A stretch of DNA of 64,000 nucleotides from Helopsaltes ochotensis (lineage: Eukaryota > Chordata > Aves > Passeriformes > Locustellidae), in NCBI GenBank assembly GCA_013400155.1, contig VXBM01000561.1, forward strand, positions 62,001 through 126,000. Reading direction: 5' to 3'. The position numbers and the translations under genes were made by a program. The notes beneath the pieces were generated by a model that saw nothing but the letters and a program-made list of their open reading frames with translations, was not told the origin of the DNA and ran no database searches. Shown one piece after another: positions 1 through 12,500 of this stretch (position 1 is the first letter of the stretch; the number at the start of each line of letters is the position of its first letter).

Positions 1-2975
1 AGTAGGATTTGTTCTCTTTATGAGCTCAGGACTCTGATGTGCTGACAGCTGAGTACCAGATCTTTCAATTTTTAAGGCACTGCCTGGGATTGTTTGAGTG
101 CTAATTGTTTAACATGAGTTGGAAAAGAATTTCTTAGTACCTTATGACTGTTTTTTGGTGAACTTGTGCAGAACTTTGAGAAGTATTGAGCCTGATCCTT
201 TTTTGCCAGTAACTCTTACTTCTCTGGTAATGGGACTGTAAAGCAGTTTTATTCATTTTAGTATAATACAAAGGTTTAAAATGGAGCAATTTGGGGATTT
301 ATAGGGATTCAAAACTGAGTATTCACTCTTCTCTTCCTTATTGCCTTTGCATTTCTGTGTATGTAGAATTTCTTGGTATATGTACATAGAAATATATAAA
401 ATCAAGTGGATTTCGTTAAAAATTGAAAAATGGAAATGGCCCAAACAAACCATTCCAGAGTAGTTTTTCCAGGAGCCACCATTTCCCACTGGAAACCAAG
501 GGACAAATGCCAAGCAGCTCCCTTGGTCATGTGTAGCCCAGCTCCTGCTCATATGGGAAGGGGATGGGGAATGGTAGTGGGACAGACATGCCAGTAGACT
601 TGCCTCAGGCAGAGGCTCATGTCCTGAATTTCTGGTGGGTTTGAAGGTGCCTTGTATTTCAAATGATCCTGAAACTCTTAGAAGCAGCTGAGGATTGTCC
701 TGAAGGTCAGATCTGAAATGCTTATTCAGCAAAATTCCTGAGGAAAGGATAATTAGCTCCTGTCATTCGTACCCCATTTCTCTTCCTTACATTCCTTTGG
801 ATGCTCCCAGGAAGGACAGTCCATTTGATATCAAATGCTGAGACAACAGGCATTTTATGTTTAATCATAAAATGACATTTCTAACCATATATTTGTGATT
901 AAGCCATTGTTTTTATTAGTCACAAGGGATAATTGCATCCAGAATTTCCCAAAGAAAAGGTTATACTGGGGAAACAATATTACACTGATGTTTCAATTAT
1001 ATGAGTAATTTTCTAGCATAGATCAGCAATAAACTTCCCTAAAGGGCCTATTAAACAGGAAGCAGGAAAATGGAGATGGGGTAGTTGCCAGACATTAGTG
1101 TGTCTAGTACTTGTGTGTCAGTTCATGCCCTCGCTCTTTTTGTCTTTTAGGCAATGTCAAGGACTTGGCAAAATCCCACGTCACGGGTCTGTCACTGCAG
1201 ATATGCATGGGAAGGCATTTTTTTCTGGAGAAAGGAGACTACTGGGGCTTGGGTCTATAAGAGTCCCTGATTCCCTCCCTGTTGAAGTCTGTTTCTGAAT
1301 CTCCTTGCAATGGAAACAAGGATGTTCTGTCTTTCAATTAACTTTGCTCATTAATTGGGAGAATACCTGATGATATATAAGATACCAATACAAGATGGGA
1401 ATGCTGTTCCTAGGGCAGAGTCTGGGATGATGGACAGCAGGCAAGGTTCACCCTCCCATAACCGAGACACCAATGTTCCTACAGACTCAACCCCTTTTGA
1501 AATACTATTTGAGGAAGTCAACAGGAGTCAAGAAGTGCCCTAATCACTTGACAAGAGTACCAAGCACCGGTTTTTCCGTTTTAATTCTTCTCTTAGCTGC
1601 ACTGCCATACAAGCCAAAGCCCTACCATAACTTTCCATTATCCTCTCATAACACTGTTTTTATTAGTGATGGCTTATTTCACAAAGTGACCTGTTTTATG
1701 GTATTCTGGCAAAGAAAACGATCCATTAAGAAGTTTTCTTAGAGGGCTGTAGTGGAAAAAAATATACTACTAAACATTTCCTAATACACGGTGAGACAGA
1801 AAAAATGGTCCTGCATCCCCCGTTCCCTGTGAAACCCAGGTCAACTGGTGGTGCTTTCTGCTGTCTGTGCCTGCAGGGCCCTCCTCTCCTCCACAGGTTC
1901 AGAGAGCCCCTGCAGGAGCAGAGGGACTCCTCTGCAAAGGTCAGCAGTAAGAGTTTCTAAGTGGTCTGTTCAATAGCAAGAATTCCAGGGGTTAGTCCCT
2001 ACTCTATCTCATGATGGGGCAGACAATTATTGGTGGTGGCACAGGAGATGCCATAGCTGGATATTTGTGGTGGGTTCTGCCGAGAGATGCACCTGTGTGC
2101 CTTAATACAGAACTAAGAGGAGATGTTTGAGCTGCCAAGGATGCTGGAAACAGCACTGCATGACGCGTATGGCATGGGCTGATGCATCCCTCTTTCTCCC
2201 TGGAGAGGTGATGGTGAGGGTTTGCTTCAGAATCTACACAAGGCAGCATGCTCTCTGCACATACTGGAGAGGGAGCTTGGAAAAGGGTTGCTCCCCTCCC
2301 TCCTGTGATGTCCTCTGGAAAGAGCTGGGGTATCTAGCCTGCCCTCCAACAGCCATTGCTCTCATTTGGATGATCCCATCTGTGCCTTGGAGTTATCATC
2401 TTCCCCTAATATCAAGATCAGAGCTGTAATTTTCTTTTTTCTTCTTCTCTTATTTTAAAATCTTAATTTTTTAAATTTTATTGTTTTTTAAAAAACATTC
2501 CCACTAGCAAGATTATGATCTGCCTGCCCTATTGCTTCACTTCAACTCATCCTCACAGCCAAGGGCAGAGAAAAGCCTATTTCAACACACTCTGTGTGGA
2601 GTTGCTCAGGCACTGCTTGTACTGGGACTGAGCTTATGCTTGGTTTTTTGGAGGGAGAGGACAGCACACTTGAGGTGGGAGGCACATGCATGCAGGTCTC
2701 TCCTGCCCAGTAGGTCAAACATACTCTTCTCCAAGCTACTTCACCACTCTTCTCTCCCCCTTATTTTTCTATGTAGTTTTCCCCTCCTGCATCTGTGTTT
2801 GAGCTGCAAAAATCTGCCAGGAATCAAACTCTGTGCACTCCTGATTTAAATACAGGCACATTCTGATTAACTTCTAGCTTTGCTTACAGTTCCCCTTCAG
2901 TTCCTCTCAAATTAGCCTCTAATTATCTCAGTTGTAATCACCCAGTGTGATAAAGTTAAAGTAATAATGATTCTT

Positions 2976-3030
2976 TTTGATAGTACAATGTTTTCTCTCA
3001 AAGTTTGATAGTACACTGTTTTCATTCTCA
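2976..3030. repeat. Two-copy imperfect tandem repeat, about 28-bp period
   Basis: The phrase TTTGATAGTACAATGTTTT at 2976 recurs from 3004 with one A-to-C change, and both copies run into a CTCA ending. This looks like a simple local slippage or duplication event with no evident function. Confidence 0.6.
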
Positions 3031-5781
3031 ATGAATGTTGTAGTTAATAAAGACAGAATGCCATGGGAATGCTTATGGGAAACAGATTTTTACAGATCCT
3101 AAACAAATGCCCTGCATAGTTCATGTACAGATAATAAAAGAACAAAGTAACCATTCTAAGAAAAAATTATATCTTGATAAAAATCCCTATCTGTATATTT
3201 ATGTTCCAAAAGACTGCTTTTAAAGGTCCAGAACCTAATGTCATTGCTTGAGGCCAGAGTCGGGGACTCAAAATGCCTGCTCAGGTTTCTGCACCTCCAA
3301 GGTTATTGGAGCTGGATTGCAGCTCAGGCCATGAAGCTCTTCTGCCATGCACTGCTGGGGGAACAGTTTAGCTTCTCTCATGCCTTGTCCCATTTGATAT
3401 CCAGACATGTTGTTTTTCTCTGGGACCCTCAGTCTACGAGGTGGTTTTAAGCATGCCCATTGTACTGCGTGTTCACAGGAGCATTTTCCTTTCAGAAAGG
3501 AAACCAAGTGTGCCTCAAGACTGCACTAAGCTGTAGCCACAGGGAAAAGGGTGTGCTGTGGCACAGCGTGGGGAGTGTGACTTGCATCACCCTTCTCCTG
3601 AAGCTGTGTCATGTCGCATAAAATAAATCCCACTGCAGGTGGATGGAGTTACAAGTGTGTGTGACTCAGTGCTGAGTGTCTAGGGCATTCAGCTGGGAAA
3701 GCATGGATACACGTGGGGAGACAATTCTGGGTTGAAGTCCATGCATGAAGAATGGCTTTTGCACCTTATGTTAAGCCAGCTGTTTGGTAGGACACTTGTG
3801 CAGAGCACAGAGACTTGTCTCCAGGCTTCTTTCTTTTTCTTTTCACAGTCATTATGGTGGGTGTTTGTGCCTCCTTTCTCAAAGAGCCTTTAGTTCAAAA
3901 AGCTTGCAAGCATTTTTTTTTTTTTTAGCTTCTTTTACCTATTCAGCTGTAAATTTGTATCAGGTGTGGGAGCCATGCCTGCTGCTTTCACCCTAGATTT
4001 ACTCGGATAACACTGGCCAGTGGAATTTTAGAAAAGAGGCTTGGGACATTGAGCAATCAAATGGAAGCTAGCATGTGAAGCTTCTTGGCTCAACCAGGCT
4101 CTTTCTGCACCTGAGGCACTTCATCCTGTCTAGACTTTCCATAGTCATATGAAAAGAGGGGCTTGTGGGGTGTGTATGTGCAGTTTATATTAATATTTGT
4201 CAAGTGTTGCATGATCTACAGCAGTGTGTCCTCTTCCTATAATAACACCAACACTTTACTGGGAGTCTTTGGACAAATGTTACTAGAATTGACTACTGGG
4301 TTTAGAACCTGAGGTTGCACAAAAGCTTTGGGCTAGGCGTGTGCTATATATTTGTCATGATAGCTTTGCCCTCTCTGAACGCAGGGAACTGTGAGGGATT
4401 GGGCGAAGGGGCTGCCACAGGTGGCATTTTCTTAGAAGCAGAAAATCCTTGATAAATCTTTAAAAGAGCAAGCAGGAATGGAAGCTGGATTTGATGGTTA
4501 CTGTCTTGGTGGTGTAAATAACGCACAAAGCAAAATGAGGAAAAGAGGCTTTAACTCTGAGTTTGTACTATGTAATTACTAATGTAATTAATATACATAC
4601 CATACGTAGCTTTATGTTAGTTTCCCCTTCAACAGCCTCTTGACTATTTAAACCAATGGGCAGATTTTTATATTGTTTAATATCCTCAGCTTTATGAATA
4701 ACTATGGGACATCTTATCAGTGGTTAGAACAGCTGTGCTAATAAGCACGTTCAAACCCAGAAGAATGGGTTCTTCTGGTATCTTTTATTCTAACCAAAAA
4801 AAACTTTCCAGTTCAGCATCTAGGCAGAAAAATGGCCAGCCTAATGAGAGAAAGATATCTCAAGAGCAGAGAAAGCATTTCTCACTTTTTTGGGCATGAT
4901 GCAATATCAAACTTGTGAATTTTATGTAAAACATCCAGGAAAGAAACAGCTGTTATGACAAATATACTATTAGTTCTAAATTAACATAACTAATGAGGTC
5001 CTCAGTTCAGTGTAAAAAAAACTTATGGAGTGCTGCAGTGTGCAGCATTGTGTTACTCAGTCTCTTTCTTCATTTGGGCAAACTTCTGTGTGATAAAGCA
5101 TTAACTGAGTGCAGGACCTGTTTATAAACCCTGAGTGCAGTTCAGGGTTTGACTGGTGCCACACCGCTCACTCTTACTTTGTCCGTAATTAACTTTCTGC
5201 AGCTTGAAATTCTCCATGAAATGAAGGATGGTCTCTGTTTCAGAGAGGTTTCTCTGACCTAAAGTAAAGTGACCAAACTCCTACTGCATCTTGAAGTCCT
5301 TACCTGGCTGTGTGGGCAACCAGGGAACAAGCCAAAAGACTCATAGATCAATCTTCTAGGTAAATGGCATTGAAGCAAGAGAAGGATATGAGGTTTGTGG
5401 CTTCCCATAGGTTATTACTTATGAAAAGTTTGGTACAAGCTCCACTGATCCCTGATAGAAACACCCAGTGTACTGTCAAAGAGGAGCCTGGCTGCTACGT
5501 ACGATCATTTACGTAACTGTGCACTGGCAATGAATATGGGCTTCGCATATGAGTCCCACCAAACATGGGGTCAGTCAAGAACCTGGTGGAGTCAGTGGGA
5601 CCCTCACGGTTGACTCCAGTGCATGGAGATCAGTGTCAACCTAGGGAGCAGGAGCACCTTCCACAGCACCTCCTCCATGCCATGTTCTCCCACGTTCTCC
5701 TTGTGCAGCCTCTGGCACTTGCTAGGTAACTCTGTTAGCTAATTGAGCTTACTAGACTGGCCCCAAAGTAGGGAAAAAGTT

Positions 5782-5796
5782 AAAAAAAAAAAAAAA
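5782..5796 (+). repeat. A15 mononucleotide tract
   Basis: Fifteen consecutive A residues are followed by GAAATTAGAAATC. It could be a simple A tract or the worn tail of an old retroposed copy. No retroposed body is recognisable upstream. Confidence 0.8.
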
Positions 5797-6486
5797 GAAA
5801 TTAGAAATCTTGTGATGGATTTGCCTTCTGAGTCATGGTGGTGGCAAGAATGGGCAATGGAGGGAAGGAGCAGTGGGGAAGCCTGGGATTGAACAAGGCT
5901 GAAGCTGGGGCAGCAGCAGGAAAATTTGGTGGGGGGAAGAGCAGCAGCCCTGGCTTGATCAGTGAACTTCTAGACTGTCTGGGCTGCCTGTGAAATCACA
6001 ACCAAATTCCTCATGTCAATGTCTTTATTTTGGTTAGTGTTTGAAGGAGTGTCCTTGTATCCACTTTCCAATCAAAACATCATGTACTCCCTAAAATCTG
6101 AGCTTGAATCTGAATGTACTGCACTACAGGGGCTGAAGTCCACCAGTCATATAACATAGATGAATGCCTTTGAAAAACAAATCCTTAATCAAAGTTATGC
6201 TCCATTTGTTTTTTAGGTTTTCATTTTTCCATTTAAGTAGCTGTTTCATTGCTATGAGAAACAAAAAGAGTTTTCTTGTATTTTTCTTCTTGTGGGTCTT
6301 TAAAAACTGAATGCACCTTGTTATTAATGTCCTGGTGGAGGATATATTCACTTATTTGCCCCCATACTCGTAGTTTGAGTCCAAGATTACCTGTGAAGGG
6401 TTTTGGTGTCTTCAGGCAGAAATTTATACATTGTGGTTTTGACTATTTTGAACATTTCCATTATAGTGCTTCTTTCTCACTATACT

Positions 6487-6509
6487 GTTGTATATATATT
6501 ATATACAAC
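6487..6509. repeat. AT-rich palindrome (10-bp arms, 3-nt spacer)
   Basis: GTTGTATATA at 6487-6496 is the exact reverse complement of TATATACAAC at 6500-6509, separated by TAT. Such TA-rich palindromes can extrude cruciforms or mark fragile simple sequence. Nothing around it suggests a terminator or a transposon end. Confidence 0.7.
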
Positions 6510-9500
6510 AATTAATTATATATTAAGTTAGCTGGAGGCAGAAATTCTTTTTCTTCTGTTATGTCTTTTTCGTCAGCCTGCAGTTAGGTCAATGTTGACT
6601 TAAAAAAACAAGATCAATCAAATTATAGTTTCAACTATATTGTAACTCCTTTTTTACACCATGACAGAAAGTAAAAACAAGTTGCAAAATGTAGGCAGGT
6701 TGAAAAGGCCAATTTCAACATGAGAAAATTAAGAAAAGATACCTATCCTCAGAAAAAGATACACTATGTATGCTAACAAGCTATTTATTTCCAAACAGGT
6801 GCTGTCTTTGGTCAAAAAGACTGAAGAGGTCACTTTTCTGCTCAGAATTCCTCCTATGAACATTTAACCAAGGTAAGAAAGTCACTGCTGCAAATCACCT
6901 CTGACACTCACGCAGTATTTTTCCCTGTGGGATACTCTTTCTGTTTGAGTGGGTTTTTTTAAATGAATGAATCATCATCTCCAATTATAGTCAGCTCCCC
7001 AAATTACCAGATGAGCTTTTTGAAGTTTGATGAGAAATATGCTTTCATTCCAGCATGAGTTTCTTCCAGAGTAAAACAAGACTTGTGGGAAAAGCTGGGC
7101 TTTTCCAACACTTCACCTCCTGAAAATGTCAGCGGTAATTTGTTTTGAAATGGTTATTGGAACATATTCAAAGCACATTATGAAAATATTTTGTCTAAAA
7201 ACCCCCAAACATAACCACTTTTGATAAAAGACTGTTTCAAAGCATGACTCGACAAACACACAAATCTCAAACTTCCGAAAACAGCAAAAAAAATTAACAT
7301 TCCAGATTTCCCTCAAAAAAGATTTTTTTTAAAAAAAATACTTGCCACCTCTCAGCTCGATAATCTACTGAATGAGACGAACAAAGGGTTATCTCTGGAA
7401 AGAGGTTCACCTCAGCTGTTTCTCTGGATTCACTTGTTTCTTGGTACCATCTGGTTTTGAGGGCTGCTTTGCTCACATCTGCTCTTTTTGGATTTGCAGA
7501 TCTCCCAGCAAGCTCTTCCATCCTTCTCTTTCTCTGTGTCTGCTCCTTCCAAGCACATATGTGTCAGGTTCCTCGTATTAATTCCTCTTTTGGCAAGCCA
7601 AAAAGAAATCACCCAGAGTAATTTAATCCACTGCTAGGTGCCTTTGCACAAGATTTTGTCAAGTTCCTATGACAAATCACTCCGGAAGCACAGGGTGCTT
7701 GCCTTCTGCCCTTTTTACATTTTCCCCTCGACAAACACCAGGAAGAATTCAGTGGTGTATAGCTGAGTATTTCTTACAAGTTAAGAAAATAGAACTTAGT
7801 ATTTGGTCCCATCCTCCTGCTGGCTGCACAGCCACATGCAGGTAAATATTGCTGCATCCTTTCAGACAGAGACAGGAGTGTCCATGCAGTGTTACATAGC
7901 AGAGACAGTTAATGTATGCTGGAAAGCCATGAAAAAAGTAAGCAGGAACTCGTATGTCAGGATAGGACAATGGGGTTTTTTGTTAAGGAAGTCTAAAGGT
8001 ATGCTTCAGCCCTTCCAAGGTATCACACAGGTCACTATTACATCATTGATGATTTAAATTTTCTGCTCTGTATCGTTTTCTATTCCTGGCTTAGAAAAGG
8101 AAGCTAAAGCTAGATAAATGCAGGAAGTGCTCAAACAGTGTGCATTTAGCTTCTAATAGCTTAATAACCACTTTCTTCTCTTTCATTTGTCATTATTATG
8201 TGTCTGTTAACAAGAAACTGTTCAGCCGAATTACAGAAGAGCTGCCTAAAGTTTTACTACCAGATTTGTGAGAAGGAATAGAGTAGACAGTGAGGAATAA
8301 TTTTTAGAAGTGAGGAATAAACAGTCTTTAAAAATTAATTTCTAGCTGTCATCATCCTAATTAGCAGCGGGTCTATTTGATGTCTCAGTTCAGAGAGTGA
8401 GAATAGTGCTTAGAATAGTTTTCTGTCTGTCGCAGTGATTAATGCCTTTTTTGTTAATAACCCAGCAGCACGTACAGAGTCATGTACTAAATTCATAGAG
8501 TATGCTGTCCCAGAGCAATTATATGGCATACACCCAGTTACATCAGCGGTCCTGATGTAAATAGATGTGCGCTCTTTGGATTGCTGAAAAAGCAGACTGA
8601 TGACAGGGTGTCTGTTTTACCTTCTAGTCCCTACTCATTTTGGATTGTTTTCCTCATCACCCGAGCCAGCTTCTCTGCACATTCCACAGGGCAGCAGAAA
8701 TGGAGGGACAATAAAATCGCAACTGTGGGCATCATATTCATCATGTAATATCTCTTATCCTTTCCTGGAACTGGTAAGAGAAATGGGGTATATCCCACGG
8801 AATTCAAAATGTGATTTTGCTCATATTATGATCAATGGTTATGAAAGGCAGATATTAAAGCAAATCACTAAATTCATATTAATTTTAGTGGGATTTTGAC
8901 CAGCCCCAAGTGGAAGCCTGTGGCTTTGAGGAATTGATATCTTCATTTTTATTTCACTTTTAAAAAATGCCAAGACTCCCAGCCCTTACTTCTTATATTG
9001 CAGCAACCTTATCAGATGTATTTTCTCTTTTTATGCAAACTAGAAGGTGTCTGCGAGTTTCAGAAGCGAATGAAAGAGAATGCTATCTATTTTCTTCTTA
9101 GAGGAGTTACTTCTTCAGCTGATCTTGTCTTGAAGAAACATTCAGATTTGCATTACTTGTGTCTGTGAGAACAACCATAATTAATGTGGCAGCTGACATT
9201 AAAATACTGTGCAGTATCTTAATTTTTGCTTATTCATCAAATAATTAGTAGAGAGTTAAATACGTAATTGAAAATTTGCATGATGCAATAGATAATTAAT
9301 TCTCTGACAGACAATACAATTCACACCGACAGCTTTCACCTCACCAGACTTGTATGGTCTAGGTTTCATTTTGAGAAATGTAGCAGTCTGAAACATCTGG
9401 AAAGTGATGCCAAATATTAGTCCTAGTAAGAAGTATTGAAGCTTTATCATTTAGAAGGCATCACCAACACGTTCTTCTCCTTTGACTTTCAAGTTACAGT

Positions 9501-12500
9501 AGTTTAGGGTTCTTTTGAGACTATGACACCCTCACACTGAATATAATTCCATGCTGTCTTAATGGGAATCAGTGTTAATGTATTTGTATGGTTAGAGTTA
9601 TGGAATTAATAGTATTTAAGATTTGCTTTCCACACAAATAGCTGGAACACTAAACTCTTTAAGCATTTCTATGTATAGCTGGCATGCATAGCCTCTGTTT
9701 TGAGAAATTAGGGAGGAATTGGGTAGTCAAGGTAGGAAAGTCAAATACAGATTTTGATTCAGCTGAGTCCTTAGTGCACTAACCCCTGCAGAGCACTGTT
9801 TCTCGTTGATTTAAGGGATATGTGTGAACCGTATGTTTTTCCTCACTCAAGGATAGTTGTTGAACTTTCTGTGCATGGCTGAAGATGATGTACATAAAAG
9901 GGCGCAGGTTTGCACTGATGGCAAACATCTGTACTGGTTTTTGTTACTGTATAAAGGGCGCATACACAGGTTTCTGTGTTACTGCTATGTTCCTCAGAAA
10001 ACATGCAGTTTGACTTTTGCACAATATTTCTTAGGCTTTGGCTTGCATGGTTTCACAAAACTGTGCCTCAGTGACAGGAATGAGATTTTGATCTGCTTCT
10101 CACAATGGACCTACTGGAGCCAGGAGATCATAGTGCTGCTGGAGCAGCACTCTTTTAGGAGAAGAATTATGTTTGTTCTGTTTTGTTACTTTTTCCCCTC
10201 AGTGAACTGTAGGCATGCTAATTGTAAGGCATGTATCGCTGGTTAAAGAGAAGATAAGTCCTGCTGGTTGTCCTTTTTATTTCCTTGTTTGGAAGTGGGA
10301 GTGCTGTGTACAGCTGTGGATGATTAGCACATACTTGGATAGGTTCATTAGAGCTGAAATAAATTGACTGATATGAGTTTGAAGATCCTGTCCTATCTGC
10401 TGCTGAGTTTCCACAGTGGATGCACTGGGGTTTTTTTAAGACCAGTAGTATTTGACCTATTTTTGCAGATTATTTTGAAAAACCCCACACCTTAAACTCT
10501 AACACTGCAAGTTACTTGCTTCTTATTTTTACTTTGATCTTTGGTGTGTACAGTTATTACAACTTAGTCTCACTGTCGCTTTTCACAGATCTGTGGAAAA
10601 ATGTGATTTTTTTGTACAGTCTATAATGAATCAAAAGAACTGATGTGGTTTGCTTTTGCCTACTATTTCACCTGTTTAATGATATAATTAATCAAGATTG
10701 AAAATTCAGCAGAGACACCCAGAAATTCTTGTTCTCTCTGAAATAATTGAGAAAATTCATTACTCCCCATCTCACCCAATGGCACTTCATCAACTAGTCT
10801 TTTTTGAATATAACATGAATTCCATAGGTTAGGGAAACCTATTTAATATGTACAAATATTTAATATTTAATTTAATACGTACAGCAGCAATTAGTTTCAG
10901 AAGGAGGAAATACATAGCTCAGGAAGCCTTTCATGTTTGATGTCTAAGAAAGGAAATAGCCACCATGAATTGTGAGCAGTCCTAACTCCAAAATATAAAA
11001 TTTTCAAATGAAAAGTTTTAAGGGATAAACTGGTTTTTTGTGAATTTAGTGAATGAGCATATAAATTTAGTATCCTGAATTTTTATGCCAAAGTCACCTG
11101 AAAAGTCTTTGCCTCAGACCAGTAAGGCAAAACGGAAAGAGAGAGTTGGTTGGGTTTTCCCTGTGAGCCAGAAGATGATCTCTCAGTTTAAGGACAAAGT
11201 AAGTTTAATTTCTGTTGCTGCTTGGTGAGGAGCAGTTTAAAATTATTTTGGCTGATCGCTGGGTGCCATTATGAACTTACTTAACTTCTATTGCCATTTC
11301 CAGACCATTTAGTTTTAAGTCTCTCATGTGGCATTTGTTAATCAGGATACATATAGAGAATCAGAAGCAAATGAAAACTAGAATAATGAGAATGGAGTAC
11401 AAAAAAATCTGTGATTTTTCTGTTCATACATTTTCATTTTTTATTACCCTAATGAAATGCTTAATGATGTGCTCTTCAGCTGGTGTAATATATCTTGAGG
11501 TGGTAGAATTAGTGCGCATTTTGGAAAATCCCAATGACAATAAAAGGATACACAGTTTTATGACTAGGTAGCGAACTGGAATATCACCTGCATGCTAAGT
11601 GCAGCTAAAATAACCTAACTAATGAGATAATATGAGATAACGTATGGGAGTAAATAAAAAGGTGTTGGTGGGTGAAGAAATGCCGTAAGTAAAGTCCATA
11701 TATAGTTCAAAAAACATTGCAGTTCTGACTCAGGCTCATGAAACTGTGGAAAGTGAGAGTTAAGGCTGCCTCTCTTAATATGCCTTGGTGCCTTTCCAGC
11801 AAATATTTTATTATGTGAGCTGTCCCAGTGATTTTGGAACGTGAGAAGTATTGTGGACGTCTCTGAGGGTTCAACAGTGAATTTTTCCCATAGATCTACA
11901 AGCAAGGACAAAAATCCATAGAATGGGGAGAAAGTTCTCCAGTTCCGTTTTGGGTCTATTGTAGGCAAATAACCTTTCTGTGCAGCCTGCCCCCTCACAT
12001 TAAGCTATGGATGAAATGTTTTATTTACAAATTTGGACTGTGGTTAGAATTTGGACAGAAGATCTTCATTTTATATCCCCAGAAAATGTTTTAGTCACAT
12101 AGAAAGTTACTTCCACCCATTCAGCATAGGTAGTCAGGCAAACCTGCAGTCAAAGTGCTCTTCTTTCTGAAGAGCTTTTGGATCAAAAGCTCTCCCCCAA
12201 AATTTTTGAAATGGAAGGGTGAACTCAAAGTAGGCTGGTACCCCATTACTGAGATATTCTGACATGATGCTGTGAAAATCATTGTTTCCTTCTTATATGA
12301 GACAAAAGCAACAATCAAGGCTTTGAGAGCTGGTTTAAAATAAAGTGGCTGGTCTGTGCTTTGGATGGTGATGCTGAGAGAAGATGAGGCTTTAAGTCTC
12401 AGCTCTTACATGCTCCTCTTTTCTTAAGTATCTGAGCCTCTTGCACACCCTAATGTACTGGTTTTGTAGCTGTCTGGTTTAGAAACGGGAATGTGAAAGT

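Larger units (their letters stand above)
1..6486. other. Non-coding DNA, no gene recognised
   Basis: Only short open frames (up to about 159 codons) with no recognisable domain are present, and they overlap on both strands. An imperfect tandem duplication lies at about 2976-3030, where the phrase GATAGTACA(A/C)TGTTTT occurs twice 28 bp apart. An A15 tract lies at 5782-5796. I see no splice-bounded exon, RNA gene or known repeat family, so the stretch is best read as intergenic or intronic. Confidence 0.6.

Noticed and set aside
5306..5357. Possible 52-bp minus-strand exon ending CAGCCAG|GTAAGG
   Set aside because: Very short, with a weak acceptor, only one frame readable and no partner exon.
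6801..6872. Possible plus-strand exon between an acceptor (CCAAACAG) and a donor (AAG|GTAAGA)
   Set aside because: All three reading frames contain a stop within 72 bp. At most it could be a non-coding exon, with no other support.
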